The position numbers and the translations under genes are program-made. A stretch of DNA of 64,000 bases, taken from assembly GCF_000518265.1 (NCBI RefSeq), contig NZ_JADG01000004.1, positions 806,001 through 870,000 on the forward strand, read 5' to 3'. The notes beneath the pieces were generated by a model. The model was not told the origin of the DNA. It did no database searches and saw only the letters and a program-made list of their open reading frames with translations. Position 1 is the first letter of the stretch, and the number at the start of each line of letters is the position of its first letter. The DNA comes from Actinomadura oligospora ATCC 43269 (lineage in GTDB: Bacteria; Actinomycetota; Actinomycetes; Streptosporangiales; Streptosporangiaceae). Of this stretch, positions 1 through 13,155 are shown in pieces.

Positions 1-78
1 GTAGTCCTTGGCGACGCTCTCGGCGTAGCCCTCCCCGAACTGCTCGGTCATCCGCTGCCAGAACACTGTGAGACGCAC
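1..78 (-). CDS. DUF3046 family protein (N-terminus, truncated by window edge)
   Basis: Read on the minus strand from a GTG at 78, the first 26 codons give VRLTVFWQRM followed by TEQFGEGYAESVAKDY. This is the very recognisable N-terminus of the short (about 65 aa) actinobacterial DUF3046 family; the rest lies outside the window. The function of the family is unknown. In actinomycetes it commonly sits just beside recA/recX, so those genes probably lie to the left; that is inferred from synteny. The start is set by the conserved RLTVFW opening. Confidence 0.85.
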   Translation of the reverse strand, partial: MRLTVFWQRMTEQFGEGYAESVAKDY

Positions 79-87
79 GCCGACACG

Positions 88-855
88 CTATCCGACGGAC
101 TCGTCCGCCTCGTCCGGGACGTCCGGGGGCCTTTCCTGGACGTGTTGCCTGTGCAGGCTGGTCAGGAACCGTTCGACGCCTTCGACCACACGGGCCGTCC
201 TGTAGGACGGAACACGTCGAAGGCATGTTGCCCGCCTTGCATCTCGGCGTACAGGACGGGCGCGTCCGAAGCGTCCCGCAGCCTGTCCACGAAGCGGCGG
301 GCCTCCAGGACGGGGATCAGCGAGTCGTGGCTGCCGTGAATGACCAGGAGCGGGGGCGCGTCCGCGCGGAGGTAGGTCACCGGGGACGCCTTGGCGAAAG
401 CCTCACGGTCCTTGGCGAACGGCCGTTTCAGCACCCGTTCCTGTAGCAGGGCGGTCTTCCCGAAGGGAACCGGCCAGGGCCCGGGTTCCACGAAGTCGTA
501 TACGCCGTTGAAGGGCACGGCCGCCTGGACGGCGGTGTCAACGCTCTCGAAGCCCGGCTGGAATTCGGGGACGTTCGCCGTGAGCGCGACCATCGCCGCC
601 AGGTGTCCGCCTGCCGAACCTCCCGTCACGCACAGGAAGTCCGGATCGGCCCCGTACTCCTCGGCGCGCGCCGCGGGTCCAGTTCCACGGGAAGTCCGCT
701 GTCGCGCAACGTGACAATCGTCCTGCGCGACGCCGCGATGGTGGCGGCCGTGCCGACGATCCCGGCCAGGCCCTGCGCCGCCCCGAACCAGCCCGGCAGG
801 CCGCCGAGGCCACCGGCGGCGGCCGTCCAGCCACCGCGAGCAGGACGTACGGCAT
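88..855 (-). pseudogene. alpha/beta-hydrolase (acetyl-esterase/HSL-like) pseudogene
   Basis: The remains of a membrane-anchored alpha/beta hydrolase are spread over three frames. The minus-strand start at 855 gives MPYVLLAVAG, and a shifted frame continues with a hydrophobic AAQGLAGIVGTAATIAAS segment (about 670-830). A third frame then carries the catalytic half: nucleophile elbow GGSAGG, the Asp region HGSHDSL and the His region GGQHAF. Near 198 the frame shifts again, and the usual C-terminal VVEGVERFL helix is read in another frame down to a stop at 88-90. The central part with the oxyanion HGG motif is missing at a junction near 675, just before AEEYGADPDF. At least two frameshifts and one internal deletion make this a dead gene. 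It lies divergent to lhr. Confidence 0.7.
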
Positions 856-893
856 CGGGGCTCCCGGGGTCGCGCCTGCCCTCCAGGGTCCCC

Positions 894-909
894 GAGCAAT
901 CGATTGCTC
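894..909. promoter_or_regulatory. 16-bp perfect palindrome, candidate operator
   Basis: GAGCAATCGATTGCTC is its own reverse complement over all 16 positions. It sits between the divergent starts of the hydrolase pseudogene (855) and lhr (971), where promoters of both genes should lie. Such a site typically binds a dimeric repressor (TetR/MarR type), but no regulator gene is adjacent. It could be a relic of hydrolase control or an lhr operator. Confidence 0.5.
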
Positions 910-970
910 ACAACGTGACGCGGACCACCCTCGCACGGTTTTGTCGGACCCGCGAGGCAGGATGGGACGC

Positions 971-5971
<5,001 letters not shown>

Positions 5972-6000
5972 CCACACACCCACGCCTGCCCACGACGCCC

Positions 6001-6330
6001 GACCATGTCCGGCCAGGTGCGCGCCAAGCGCGCCCCGCCACACCCACCCCGCACCTCCGCGACGTCCAACGTGGTGACGGCACCGGCACACCGCACCACG
6101 CATGACCTGCACCTCTCTGCGAAGTCCGACCAGGCAGCGGCCCGACGGACCACGCCTTACGCGGCCCGCGCTGACTCGACGACGTCCGATCAGGCTGCGA
6201 GCCGGGCTCATCGCAGCTCAGGCGTGCCACTCCTCTCGCGGTATCCAGCCAGGTGGACGGAACCGGCACACGCGCCCCGCACCACCCGCGTCTTTCCGCG
6301 ACGTTCGGCCCGGCGGGCTACGCCTCAGAC
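6001..6330. repeat. intergenic array of degenerate ~60-bp tandem repeats
   Basis: The 346-bp gap between lhr and the convergent membrane-protein gene holds about five to six diverged copies of a 59-60-bp unit. The unit begins with a core like GACGTCCGACCAGG, seen near 6005, 6061, 6121, 6181, 6241 and 6300. Longer shared blocks such as ACCGGCACAC (6082 and 6262) and CCGCACCAC also recur. No credible gene, start signal or codon bias is visible, so I treat the stretch as a non-coding minisatellite-like array. Confidence 0.6.
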
Positions 6331-7040
6331 GCGGGGCGGTGGGGCTCATGCGGCTGGGGTGCTTTGTGGTGGGGGGTCAGGTGGCGGATTGTGCGCCAGG
6401 TAGGCCAGAGGAGGCCTGCTGCGAGGCAGGCGGCGGCGGTCGGGGCGAGGAAGGCGAAGCGCAGGCCGATCGAGGCGCGGACGTCCACGTTCGGCGCTCC
6501 GTCCAGGCGCAGGACGGCGACGGACCACGCACCGTGGGTCTTGTTCCAGGTCAGGGTGCGTGGGCCCACGCCAGAGGACGAGGCGACCCAGAAGGTGCGG
6601 CGGGTGGGGTCCGGGACGTGCGAAGCGCCGGGGACGTGACGGAAGTGTGCCTGGAAGGGCTTCAGGTCGGCCGAGACGAAGTCGTCGTAGGCGGAGCCGC
6701 GGAGGAACGACTCGACCTCGTCCTTGGGTCCGATGCCCACGAAGACCGGGACGTTGGGGTCGACGGGATCGACCTTGATGCGCACGCGCGCCACCTCACC
6801 GATGTCCGGGTTCGGGTCGGCGGCGTGTGCGGACGACGAGCCGACGTCGATCTCGTCCGTCTTGAGCGCCACGGCGGAGGTGGTGAACCGGTGTCGGCCG
6901 GTGGAGAAGTAGCCGTCCGTGTCCGCCTGGATCGCGGCGACGACCCCGGCGGCCACCCCCGCGAGGAGCAGCAGGGACGAGACCGTCCAGGCCAGCACGC
7001 GAGCCGTCACCCGGGCGACGGGTCCGAATTTATTTAGCAT
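6318..7040 (-). CDS. two-TM membrane protein of unknown function
   Basis: A 240-aa protein starting MLNKFGPVARV. A hydrophobic segment at about residues 15-37 is followed by about 150 residues predicted outside the membrane, with a region that may be a beta-sandwich. A second hydrophobic segment lies at about 196-216, before a short basic, His/Pro-rich cytoplasmic tail. The topology (N-terminal anchor, large extracellular domain, C-terminal TM) is seen in many actinobacterial proteins of unknown role. I recognise no catalytic motif. It is transcribed toward lhr and follows secA2 on the same strand after a strong terminator, so it is probably monocistronic. Confidence 0.75.
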   Translation of the reverse strand: MLNKFGPVARVTARVLAWTVSSLLLLAGVAAGVVAAIQADTDGYFSTGRHRFTTSAVALKTDEIDVGSSSAHAADPNPDIGEVARVRIKVDPVDPNVPVFVGIGPKDEVESFLRGSAYDDFVSADLKPFQAHFRHVPGASHVPDPTRRTFWVASSSGVGPRTLTWNKTHGAWSVAVLRLDGAPNVDVRASIGLRFAFLAPTAAACLAAGLLWPTWRTIRHLTPHHKAPQPHEPHRPASEA

Positions 7041-7194
7041 GACCGTGCGACGAACGGGATCCGGCTCCCGGCCTCAAAAGATCAAGGCCGGATCCGGCCA
7101 CGTCAGGGGGAACTCACATGTCCCGCACACCGTCCGCGCGACAACCCAGGCCCGCACGGTTGGTCGCGAAGCGATGCCGCACTCGCACGAGTCA

Positions 7195-7234
7195 CCGGGC
7201 CGCGTCCGAGCCGCCAGGCGAGGACGCGGCCCGG
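7195..7234 (-). terminator. terminator downstream of secA2
   Basis: A perfect 13-bp stem (7195-7207 with 7222-7234) encloses a 14-nt loop, starting 31 bp after the secA2 stop. There is no long T-run, as is usual in high-GC actinobacteria. It separates secA2 from the membrane-protein gene. Confidence 0.6.
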
Positions 7235-7264
7235 AGGCTCAGTTCAACACAGCCAGGGGCTCCA

Positions 7265-9730
7265 TCAGACACGCCGTCCCTTGAAGAGGGAGATGACGCC
7301 GCGGAGGGTGCGTTCGTCCAGGGAACCGAAGGGGTTGTCGTGGACGAGGTAGGTCCAGGTGGCGGAGGGGCGCTGGAGGCCCGCGCCGGCCAGGTCCAGG
7401 GTGCCGTCCTCGGAGGTCTTGAGGTTCTCGAAGGCGGCGACGGCGGCGGCGCGGGCGTCCGGGAGGAGGCGCCTGCCCGCGGGGACGGCCTCGCTGTTGA
7501 ACTCGATGAGCGGGTCGAGGCCGCGGGCGAGGGAGCGCAGGTGGATGCCCTCGCGGACGTCGGTGAGGAAGGCGAGGTGGTCCGACCAGCGGCGGTCCAG
7601 GTGGAACAGGAGGAGCTGCCGGGCGGCCCGGGCGACGTCGTCGGCCCCGGCGACCTCGACCAGTTCGGCGTGCCTCGCGGGCGTCTTCTCAGCCATGAGC
7701 CGGTCGGCGGCGTCACCCCGCAGGACGGCGTCGCGTTCGGCGAGCATCTCGGCGCGCTGGAGGCCGATGAGATGGTTGTAGCGCCAGGTGTTGCGGTGGA
7801 GTTCCAGGTCGACGCCCTCGGCGACGCGCTGGGCGTGGCCGACGATCCAGTGCGCGGGCTTCGCGTCGATCAGGCCGTCGTCGCCGGACGCGCCCTTGTA
7901 CTCCTCGTCGGGGGCGTACCGGGTGACCAGGTCGTCCTGGAGGCTGGTGAAGAACACCGACGCGCCCGGGTCGCCCTGGCGTCCGGAGCGTCCGCGGAGC
8001 TGGTCGTCCAGGCGGCTGCTGTGGTAGCGGCCGGTGCCGATGACCAGCAGGCCGCCCGCCTCGACGACCTCGTCGTGGGTCCCGGCGGCGGGGTCGTCCA
8101 GCGGGGCGGTGCCGGGGGTCTTCTCGGCCGGGGGGCCGCCGAGCCGGATGTCGGTGCCGCGCCCGGCGATCTGGGTGGACACCGTGATCGCGCCCGGCGC
8201 GCCCGCCCGCGCGATGATCGCGGCCTCCTCGGCGTCGTTCTTGGCGTTCAGCACCACGGGCTCGAACCCGGCGCGGACCAGGCGGCGCGCCAGCCGCTCG
8301 GACTCGGCGACGTCGCCGGTGCCGACCAGGACGGGCCGCCCGTCGCCGTGCGCGGCGGCGATCTCCTCGACGACCGCGACCTCCTTGTCGGCGGACGTGG
8401 CGTACAGCCGGTCGGGACGGTCGTCGCGGACGCACGGCTTGTTCGGCGGGACGACCGTGACGTCCAGGTCGTAGAACTCGCGCAGCTGCCCGGCGACGGC
8501 CATGGCGGTGCCGGTCATGCCGCACCGCACCGGGTACCGGCCGATGAGTTCCTGGACGGTGACCGAGTCGAGGATCTCGCCGCTCGGCGAGGCGTCCAGG
8601 GCCTCCTTGGCCTCGACGGCCGCCTGCAGGCCGTCCGGCCAGCGCTGGAGCAGCGCGACCCGGCCGCGCGACTCGCTGATCAGCTTCACCGCGCCGTCCC
8701 GGACGATGTAGTCGACATCGCGCTGGAGCAGGACCTCGGCGTGCAGGGCGACGTTCACGGCGGTGAGGACGGCCAGGTTGTCGGCCGCGTACAGGTCGAT
8801 GCCGCCGAGCGACCGCTCGACCTCGCGCGCGCCCGCGGAGGTCAGCTGGACGTTGCGGGCCTCGACGTCGGTGCCGTAGTCGCGTCCGGGACGCAGCCGC
8901 CGCACCAGGTCGGCGTAGGACGGGTCGGCCCCGGCGGTGTCGACGGCCCCCGCGAGGACGAGCGGCACCATGGCCTCGTCCACCAGCACCGAGTCGGCCT
9001 CGTCGATCAGCGCGACCTCGGGCTCGGGCAGCACCCGGTCGTCCACCGAGGTCGCCAGCCGGTCGCGCAGCAGGTCGAAGCCGATCTCGCTGACCGGCGC
9101 GTAGGTGACGTCGGCGGCGTAGGCGGCGCGGCGCTCGTCCGGCGTGGACGTCTGCCCGACCCACCCCACGGACACGCCGAGCAGGTCGTACAGCGGGCCC
9201 ATCCACTCGGCGTCGCGGCGGGCGAGGTAGTCGTTCACCGACATCACGTGGACGCGCCGTCCACGCAGCGCGTATCCGGCGGCGGCGATCGCCCCGGCCA
9301 GCGTCTTGCCCTCGCCCGTGGCCATCTCGGCGACCTGGCCGCGCAGCAGCGCCAGCGTCCCGACCAGCTGCACGTCGTACGGACGCTCCCCCAGCGTCCG
9401 CCGCGCGGCCTCCCGGCCCAGCGCGCACACCTCCGCGAGGTCGACGTCCGCAGCGCCCTTCTTGGCAGGCGCGTCCGGCTTGGCAGGCGCGTCCGGCTTG
9501 GCAGGCGCGTCCGGCTTGGCAGGCGCGTCCGGCTTGGAGTCTCCGTCCGGGCGGCGTCCGGTGGCAGCGGGAAGGCGGAGGGCGTTCGCGGCGGCGGTCA
9601 GCTCGGCGTCGCTCAGCGCGCGCACGCGCGGCTCGCGCTCCCCGGCCTCCCCGACCACGTCGCGCAGCGGTGCGAGGTCGGCGCTGCCGGGCTTCTGCAC
9701 CAGCCTTCTCAACCGGTCCCGCAGCGCCAT
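7265..9730 (-). CDS. secA2: accessory Sec translocase ATPase SecA2
   Basis: An 821-aa SecA-family ATPase that would drive export of a subset of proteins through SecYEG. Walker A is MATGEGKT (residues 136-143), Walker B/DEAD is IDEADSVLVDEA, and VSTQIAGRGTD and RGRSGRQGDPG match helicase motifs V/VI. It lacks the C-terminal linker and Cys-rich zinc-binding tail of housekeeping SecA1 and ends shortly after the helical scaffold, which fits SecA2 of actinobacteria. I chose ATG 9730 (MALRDRLRRL) because a GGGGGGAT ribosome-binding site precedes it by a few bases; an upstream start at 9763 is less likely. A KPDAPA repeat lies at residues 66-89. No accessory SecY or obvious substrate lies nearby. 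Confidence 0.92.
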   Translation of the reverse strand: MALRDRLRRLVQKPGSADLAPLRDVVGEAGEREPRVRALSDAELTAAANALRLPAATGRRPDGDSKPDAPAKPDAPAKPDAPAKPDAPAKKGAADVDLAEVCALGREAARRTLGERPYDVQLVGTLALLRGQVAEMATGEGKTLAGAIAAAGYALRGRRVHVMSVNDYLARRDAEWMGPLYDLLGVSVGWVGQTSTPDERRAAYAADVTYAPVSEIGFDLLRDRLATSVDDRVLPEPEVALIDEADSVLVDEAMVPLVLAGAVDTAGADPSYADLVRRLRPGRDYGTDVEARNVQLTSAGAREVERSLGGIDLYAADNLAVLTAVNVALHAEVLLQRDVDYIVRDGAVKLISESRGRVALLQRWPDGLQAAVEAKEALDASPSGEILDSVTVQELIGRYPVRCGMTGTAMAVAGQLREFYDLDVTVVPPNKPCVRDDRPDRLYATSADKEVAVVEEIAAAHGDGRPVLVGTGDVAESERLARRLVRAGFEPVVLNAKNDAEEAAIIARAGAPGAITVSTQIAGRGTDIRLGGPPAEKTPGTAPLDDPAAGTHDEVVEAGGLLVIGTGRYHSSRLDDQLRGRSGRQGDPGASVFFTSLQDDLVTRYAPDEEYKGASGDDGLIDAKPAHWIVGHAQRVAEGVDLELHRNTWRYNHLIGLQRAEMLAERDAVLRGDAADRLMAEKTPARHAELVEVAGADDVARAARQLLLFHLDRRWSDHLAFLTDVREGIHLRSLARGLDPLIEFNSEAVPAGRRLLPDARAAAVAAFENLKTSEDGTLDLAGAGLQRPSATWTYLVHDNPFGSLDERTLRGVISLFKGRRV
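9461..9532 (-). repeat. four perfect 18-bp repeats in secA2
   Basis: Four identical copies of an 18-mer (plus strand CTTGGCAGGCGCGTCCGG) start at 9461, 9479, 9497 and 9515. They encode (KPDAPA)4 near the SecA2 N-terminus. The nucleotide identity of all four copies implies a recent expansion or ongoing slippage, so copy number may vary between strains. Confidence 0.9.
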
Positions 9731-9941
9731 GGCATCCCCCCGAAGTCGGTCACGTGGCTCCATCGGTCCCGTCCTCGGGACCGTTCCCCACCATCATGAT
9801 CCACCCTGGTCCTCCGCTGAAGGTCTGACCGGCGTTTCATACCGTGGGTGGATCCCCTTCGGCCGTTCAGGTGACAGCATTGCCGTACATGGGGTTGCGG
9901 TGACTCTGGGGATGCGGGGTCGCCGCGGAACGGGGGTCAGC

Positions 9942-10073
9942 ATGACACCGACGGCACGGTATGCCGCGGCGCAACGGCGCAGGCGGCAGGTCATCAACCA
10001 GGTCATCATCGACCGTGCCCTGCGCGATCCGCGCCGGCACGAGGTGCCCGAACCACAGCCCGCGAGCAAATAG
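9942..10073 (+). CDS. small basic hypothetical protein (43 aa)
   Basis: ATG 9942 preceded by GGGGGTCAGC opens a 43-codon frame, MTPTARYAAA followed by QRRRRQVINQ. It is Arg-rich in the first half and has no recognised domain. An in-frame ATG at 9912 (MRGRRGTGVS) is an alternative start. The case for a real gene is the good Shine-Dalgarno plus a very strong terminator 16 bp after the stop. The transcript could instead be a small non-coding RNA. Function unknown. Confidence 0.45.
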   Translation: MTPTARYAAAQRRRRQVINQVIIDRALRDPRRHEVPEPQPASK

Positions 10074-10088
10074 GAGCCCTCCTCCCAC

Positions 10089-10130
10089 GCAGGCGCCGCC
10101 GCACCCCTCCGCGGCGGCGCCTGCCTTTTG
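10089..10130 (+). terminator. strong Rho-independent terminator
   Basis: A perfect 14-bp GC-rich stem (10089-10102 with 10111-10124) has an 8-nt loop (ACCCCTCC) and is followed by CTTTTG. The T-run side shows that it serves plus-strand transcription of the small ORF at 9942-10073. It may also insulate the convergent ROK gene. Confidence 0.85.
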
Positions 10131-10159
10131 CCCGCTCAGGCGGGGAGAACGGCGGAGGC

Positions 10160-11377
10160 TCAGGTGGAGAAGACCTCGTCGCGGGCCTTCTCCAGGGCGG
10201 CGTGGAGGGCGCCCCGCAGGACGGGGTTGCCGTCGATCTCGGTGACGGTCACGGCGGGACGGGTCGGGCTCAGGCGGCCGACGGCGCGCTCGATGCGTTC
10301 GGCCAGGGGACGCCCGCCGGCGCGTCCGAGTTCGCCCGAGAGCACCACCAGGCCGGGGTCGAGGACGATGTTGACCGAGGTCACGCCGTAGGAGATGCGG
10401 ACGGCCAGCTCGTCCAGGAAGTCGCCGCCGCGGGCCTCGTCGGCGGCGGCCACGCGGACGCACTCGACGGCGGTGGGCTCGGTGATGCCGTGCCGGTGGG
10501 CCAGGGCTCGGACGGCGTCCGCGCCGACCAGTGAGCCGTAGCCGCCGGCGAGGGCCGGGATGCCCCAGGACGTCGACTCGGTGACGCCCTCCTCGCCGTC
10601 CATGGGGGCGCGCCGGGCGGTGCCGAGGGGCAGCGGCGCGCCGGGGACGGGCAGGTAGCCGATCTCGCCCGCGCCGCCGAACCGGCCGCGGATCAGGCGT
10701 CCGCCGAGCATGACCGACAGGCCGATGCCGCGGTCGAGCCACATGAGGGCGAAGTCCTCGTGGTCGCGGGCGCCGCCGTAGGCGCGCTCGGCGAGGGCGG
10801 CGAGGTTCACGTCGTTCTCGATGACGACCGGACGGCGCAGGTCGTGGCGCAGGGCCGACAGGACGCCCTCGTGCCAGTGCGGCAGGTCGAAGGCGAACTG
10901 GACGTCGCCGGTCTCGGGGTCGACGACGCCCGGCGTCCCGATGACGAGGACGGTCAGCTTCCTCAGCGCGACCCGGGCCGAGCGGGCGGCCTTCACCACG
11001 GCGTTGTGGACGGACTTGACCGGATCGCCCCCGTTGTTCGGGTCGACGGTAACCTGGGCGGCGACACTCCCGGTGATGTCGGCGACGCCCGCAGTGACCC
11101 CCTCCGGACCGACCGACAGTCCCGCGACGTAGGCGGCCCCGGGCACGACCGAGTAGAGGGCGGCGTTCGGCCCGCGTCCGCCCGCCTGCTCCCCCACGAC
11201 CTCGACGAGCCCACGCTCCTCCAGCCGGGCCAGCAGCTGGGAGGCGGTGACCTTGGACAACCCGGTGTGCGCGCCGATCTGGGCGCGGGTCAGCGGACCG
11301 CGCGCGACCAGCAGGTCCAGGGCGGCCCGGTCGTTCAGCTCGCGCAGCAGGCGCGGCGTCCCGGGGCGGCTCTCCAT
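10160..11377 (-). CDS. ROK-family transcriptional regulator
   Basis: A 405-aa NagC/XylR-type repressor. The N-terminal winged HTH (about residues 25-60, GPLTRAQIGAHTGLSKVTAS) is followed by a ROK sugar-kinase-like domain with an ATP-site-like IGTPGVVDPETG and AGEIGYLPV. In most ROK proteins the last motif is AGEIGH and is followed by a CxCGxxGC zinc knuckle. Here the His is Tyr and the cysteines are absent, so neither kinase activity nor the zinc site is expected. I chose ATG 11377 (MESRPGTPRL), with GAGGGGA about 12 nt upstream. It is divergent from the sugar ABC operon and most likely represses it, with release by the imported sugar or its phosphate. Confidence 0.9.
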   Translation of the reverse strand: MESRPGTPRLLRELNDRAALDLLVARGPLTRAQIGAHTGLSKVTASQLLARLEERGLVEVVGEQAGGRGPNAALYSVVPGAAYVAGLSVGPEGVTAGVADITGSVAAQVTVDPNNGGDPVKSVHNAVVKAARSARVALRKLTVLVIGTPGVVDPETGDVQFAFDLPHWHEGVLSALRHDLRRPVVIENDVNLAALAERAYGGARDHEDFALMWLDRGIGLSVMLGGRLIRGRFGGAGEIGYLPVPGAPLPLGTARRAPMDGEEGVTESTSWGIPALAGGYGSLVGADAVRALAHRHGITEPTAVECVRVAAADEARGGDFLDELAVRISYGVTSVNIVLDPGLVVLSGELGRAGGRPLAERIERAVGRLSPTRPAVTVTEIDGNPVLRGALHAALEKARDEVFST

Positions 11378-11419
11378 GCTCGTGTCGTCCCCTCGAAGTC
11401 TCAATCCGCTAACGGGCGG

Positions 11420-11450
11420 TTTTGTTTAGGAAAGTTTCTTGTTAGTTTAC
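11420..11450. promoter_or_regulatory. candidate ROK operator/promoter region
   Basis: An A/T-rich island in otherwise GC-rich DNA contains TTTAGGAAAGTTTCTTG (11426-11441), an imperfect inverted repeat centred on GGAAAGTTTC. It resembles the (T)TAGGAAAGTTTCCTAA-type sites of actinobacterial ROK repressors. It lies between the divergent ROK gene and the sugar ABC operon (11637), the expected place for autorepression and operon control. Confidence 0.55.
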
Positions 11451-11636
11451 GCGCAAGCGTCCCACCGCCCCAGGCGAACGGAGCAGGACGCGAGCGTTTC
11501 ACCGACTCGCGAGCACCCCCCGCGGCCGGTGCGCGGAACACCGGGCATGGCTGGACCTTAAACGGTCCGGCACCGGTTTCCCGCATCGCGCCGTGAAGTC
11601 CCGCCCGCGAGGGGCGGCCGGAAGAAGGAGAACCCC

Positions 11637-12923
11637 TTGAAGATCGCGAAAATCACGGCCGTCGGCGCGGCCCTGGCGATCGGCCTCACCGCGTGTGGCG
11701 GCGGCGACAAGAAGGACAAGGACTCGGGAGCCGAGCCCGCGAAGCTGACCGCCTGGTTCATGGGCGCGGCCAACAAGGAGGAGGACGGCGTCCTCGCGCA
11801 GGCCAAGGCCGACTTCCAGCAGAAGCACCCGAAGACCCAGGTCGAGGTCGTCTACGTCCCGTGGCCGGACGCGACCAAGAAGCTCCAGGACGCGCTGAAC
11901 ACCGGCCAGGGCCCGGACGTCGTCGAGATCGGCAACGACCAGGCCGTGACCTGGGCCGGGCAGAGCGCCCTCGCCGACATCACCGGGAACGTGAACGGCT
12001 GGACGGAGGGCAAGGACCTGGTCAAGGGCTCCCTGGACCTCGGCCAGCTGGACGGCAAGACCTACGCCGTGCCGTGGTACGCCGGTGTCCGGGTCGTCTG
12101 GTACCGCAAGGACCTGTTCCAGAAGGACGGCGTCCAGATCCCCAAGACCTGGGACGAGCTGAAGGCCGCCGCCAAGACCATCCAGGACAAGGAGGGCGGC
12201 AAGGTCGACGGCATCGCCGCCCCGTCCGACTTCACCAACGGGTTCGCCAGCTTCCTGTTCGGCGCGGGCGGCGACATCGCCGCCCAGGAGAACGGCAAGT
12301 GGGCCGGCAAGCTCGACACCCCCGAGGCCAGGAAGGCCGTCGAGTTCTACACCGGCCTGGTCAAGGACGGCGTCGCCCCCAAGAAGTACATCGGGGTGAA
12401 CGAGCTGGCCGGTCCGCAGAAGGACTTCGCCAACGGCAAGCTCGGCATGTACATCGACGGCGCCTGGACGCTGCCGCAGATCGAGAAGATCAGCGCCAAG
12501 TACACCAAGGAGATGGGCGCGTTCACCATCCCGACGCCGACCGGCCAGGTCGGCCCGGCGTTCTCGGGCGGCTCGCACCTGGCGGTCTGGCGTGACTCCA
12601 AGGCCAAGGGCGTCGCGTTCGACTACCTGTCCTCGGTGGCGAGCAAGAAGAACGCCAAGGCGTTCGCCGACCAGCTGAAGTTCTTCCCGCAGTTCACCGA
12701 CCTGCTGAAGGACGACTCCTACGCCAAGGACCCGATCCAGGGCCCGGCCTCGCAGCAGATGGCCAACGTCAAGGGCGCGCCGAAGACCCCGAACTGGACC
12801 GAGGCGGACCAGAACAAGAAGATCATCCCCACCCTCCTCAAGGAGGTCATGAACGGGGGCTCGATCGACTCGGCGATCGCCAAGGCCAACAAGGCCATGA
12901 CCGACACCCTCAACCAGAGCTGA
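11637..12923 (+). CDS. sugar ABC transporter substrate-binding lipoprotein (DasA-like)
   Basis: A 428-aa CUT1-type solute-binding protein. TTG 11637 is the only usable start and follows GAAGGAGAACCCC. The signal peptide MKIAKITAVGAALAIGL ends in the lipobox LTAC, so the mature protein is tethered to the outer face of the membrane. The body shows a typical extracellular family-1 fold (AWFMGAANKEEDG, GPDVVEIGN, YAVPWYAGVRVVWYRKDLF). With the two permeases and GH3 enzyme downstream, the layout resembles dasABC plus dasD of Streptomyces, which take up and cleave N,N'-diacetylchitobiose. That substrate is inferred from the NagZ-type GH3, not from this sequence alone. No ATPase is encoded here; a shared MsiK-type ATPase elsewhere is expected. 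Confidence 0.88.
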   Translation: MKIAKITAVGAALAIGLTACGGGDKKDKDSGAEPAKLTAWFMGAANKEEDGVLAQAKADFQQKHPKTQVEVVYVPWPDATKKLQDALNTGQGPDVVEIGNDQAVTWAGQSALADITGNVNGWTEGKDLVKGSLDLGQLDGKTYAVPWYAGVRVVWYRKDLFQKDGVQIPKTWDELKAAAKTIQDKEGGKVDGIAAPSDFTNGFASFLFGAGGDIAAQENGKWAGKLDTPEARKAVEFYTGLVKDGVAPKKYIGVNELAGPQKDFANGKLGMYIDGAWTLPQIEKISAKYTKEMGAFTIPTPTGQVGPAFSGGSHLAVWRDSKAKGVAFDYLSSVASKKNAKAFADQLKFFPQFTDLLKDDSYAKDPIQGPASQQMANVKGAPKTPNWTEADQNKKIIPTLLKEVMNGGSIDSAIAKANKAMTDTLNQS

Positions 12924-12969
12924 CCCGTCAGCCCGGCGGGCCGGGACCGCTGCCCGGTCCGCCGCCGAC

Positions 12970-13013
12970 GTCCCGGCCGGCGACGCGTCCGCACACGCGT
13001 CGCCGGCCGGGAC
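12970..13013 (+). terminator. 19-bp perfect stem-loop between binding protein and permease genes
   Basis: The arms 12970-12988 and 12995-13013 are perfect reverse complements over 19 bp around the loop CCGCAC. No T-run follows. In sugar ABC operons a hairpin here commonly gives partial termination or protects the upstream mRNA, so that the binding protein is made in excess over the permeases. That role is inferred. Confidence 0.7.
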
Positions 13014-13155
13014 CTCCACCGTTCCGCGGGCCCGGATCGACCGTCCCGCCCACGACGTCGGCGGGGACCCCGGTTCCCGCCCGCGGACGGTACTCCCCGC
13101 CCGCAGGCGGACGGTACCCCCGCCCGCAGAGTCCCCGAGGGATAGGCCAGCCTCC

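Noticed and set aside
6001..6330. CRISPR array
   Set aside because: The 60-bp units are degenerate throughout, with no constant repeat/variable spacer structure, and no cas genes occur in the window.
7118..9799. Very long plus-strand open frame (893 codons) antisense to secA2
   Set aside because: The opposite strand encodes an intact SecA2 with all motifs. The antisense frame has no recognisable domain and owes its length to high GC and codon bias.
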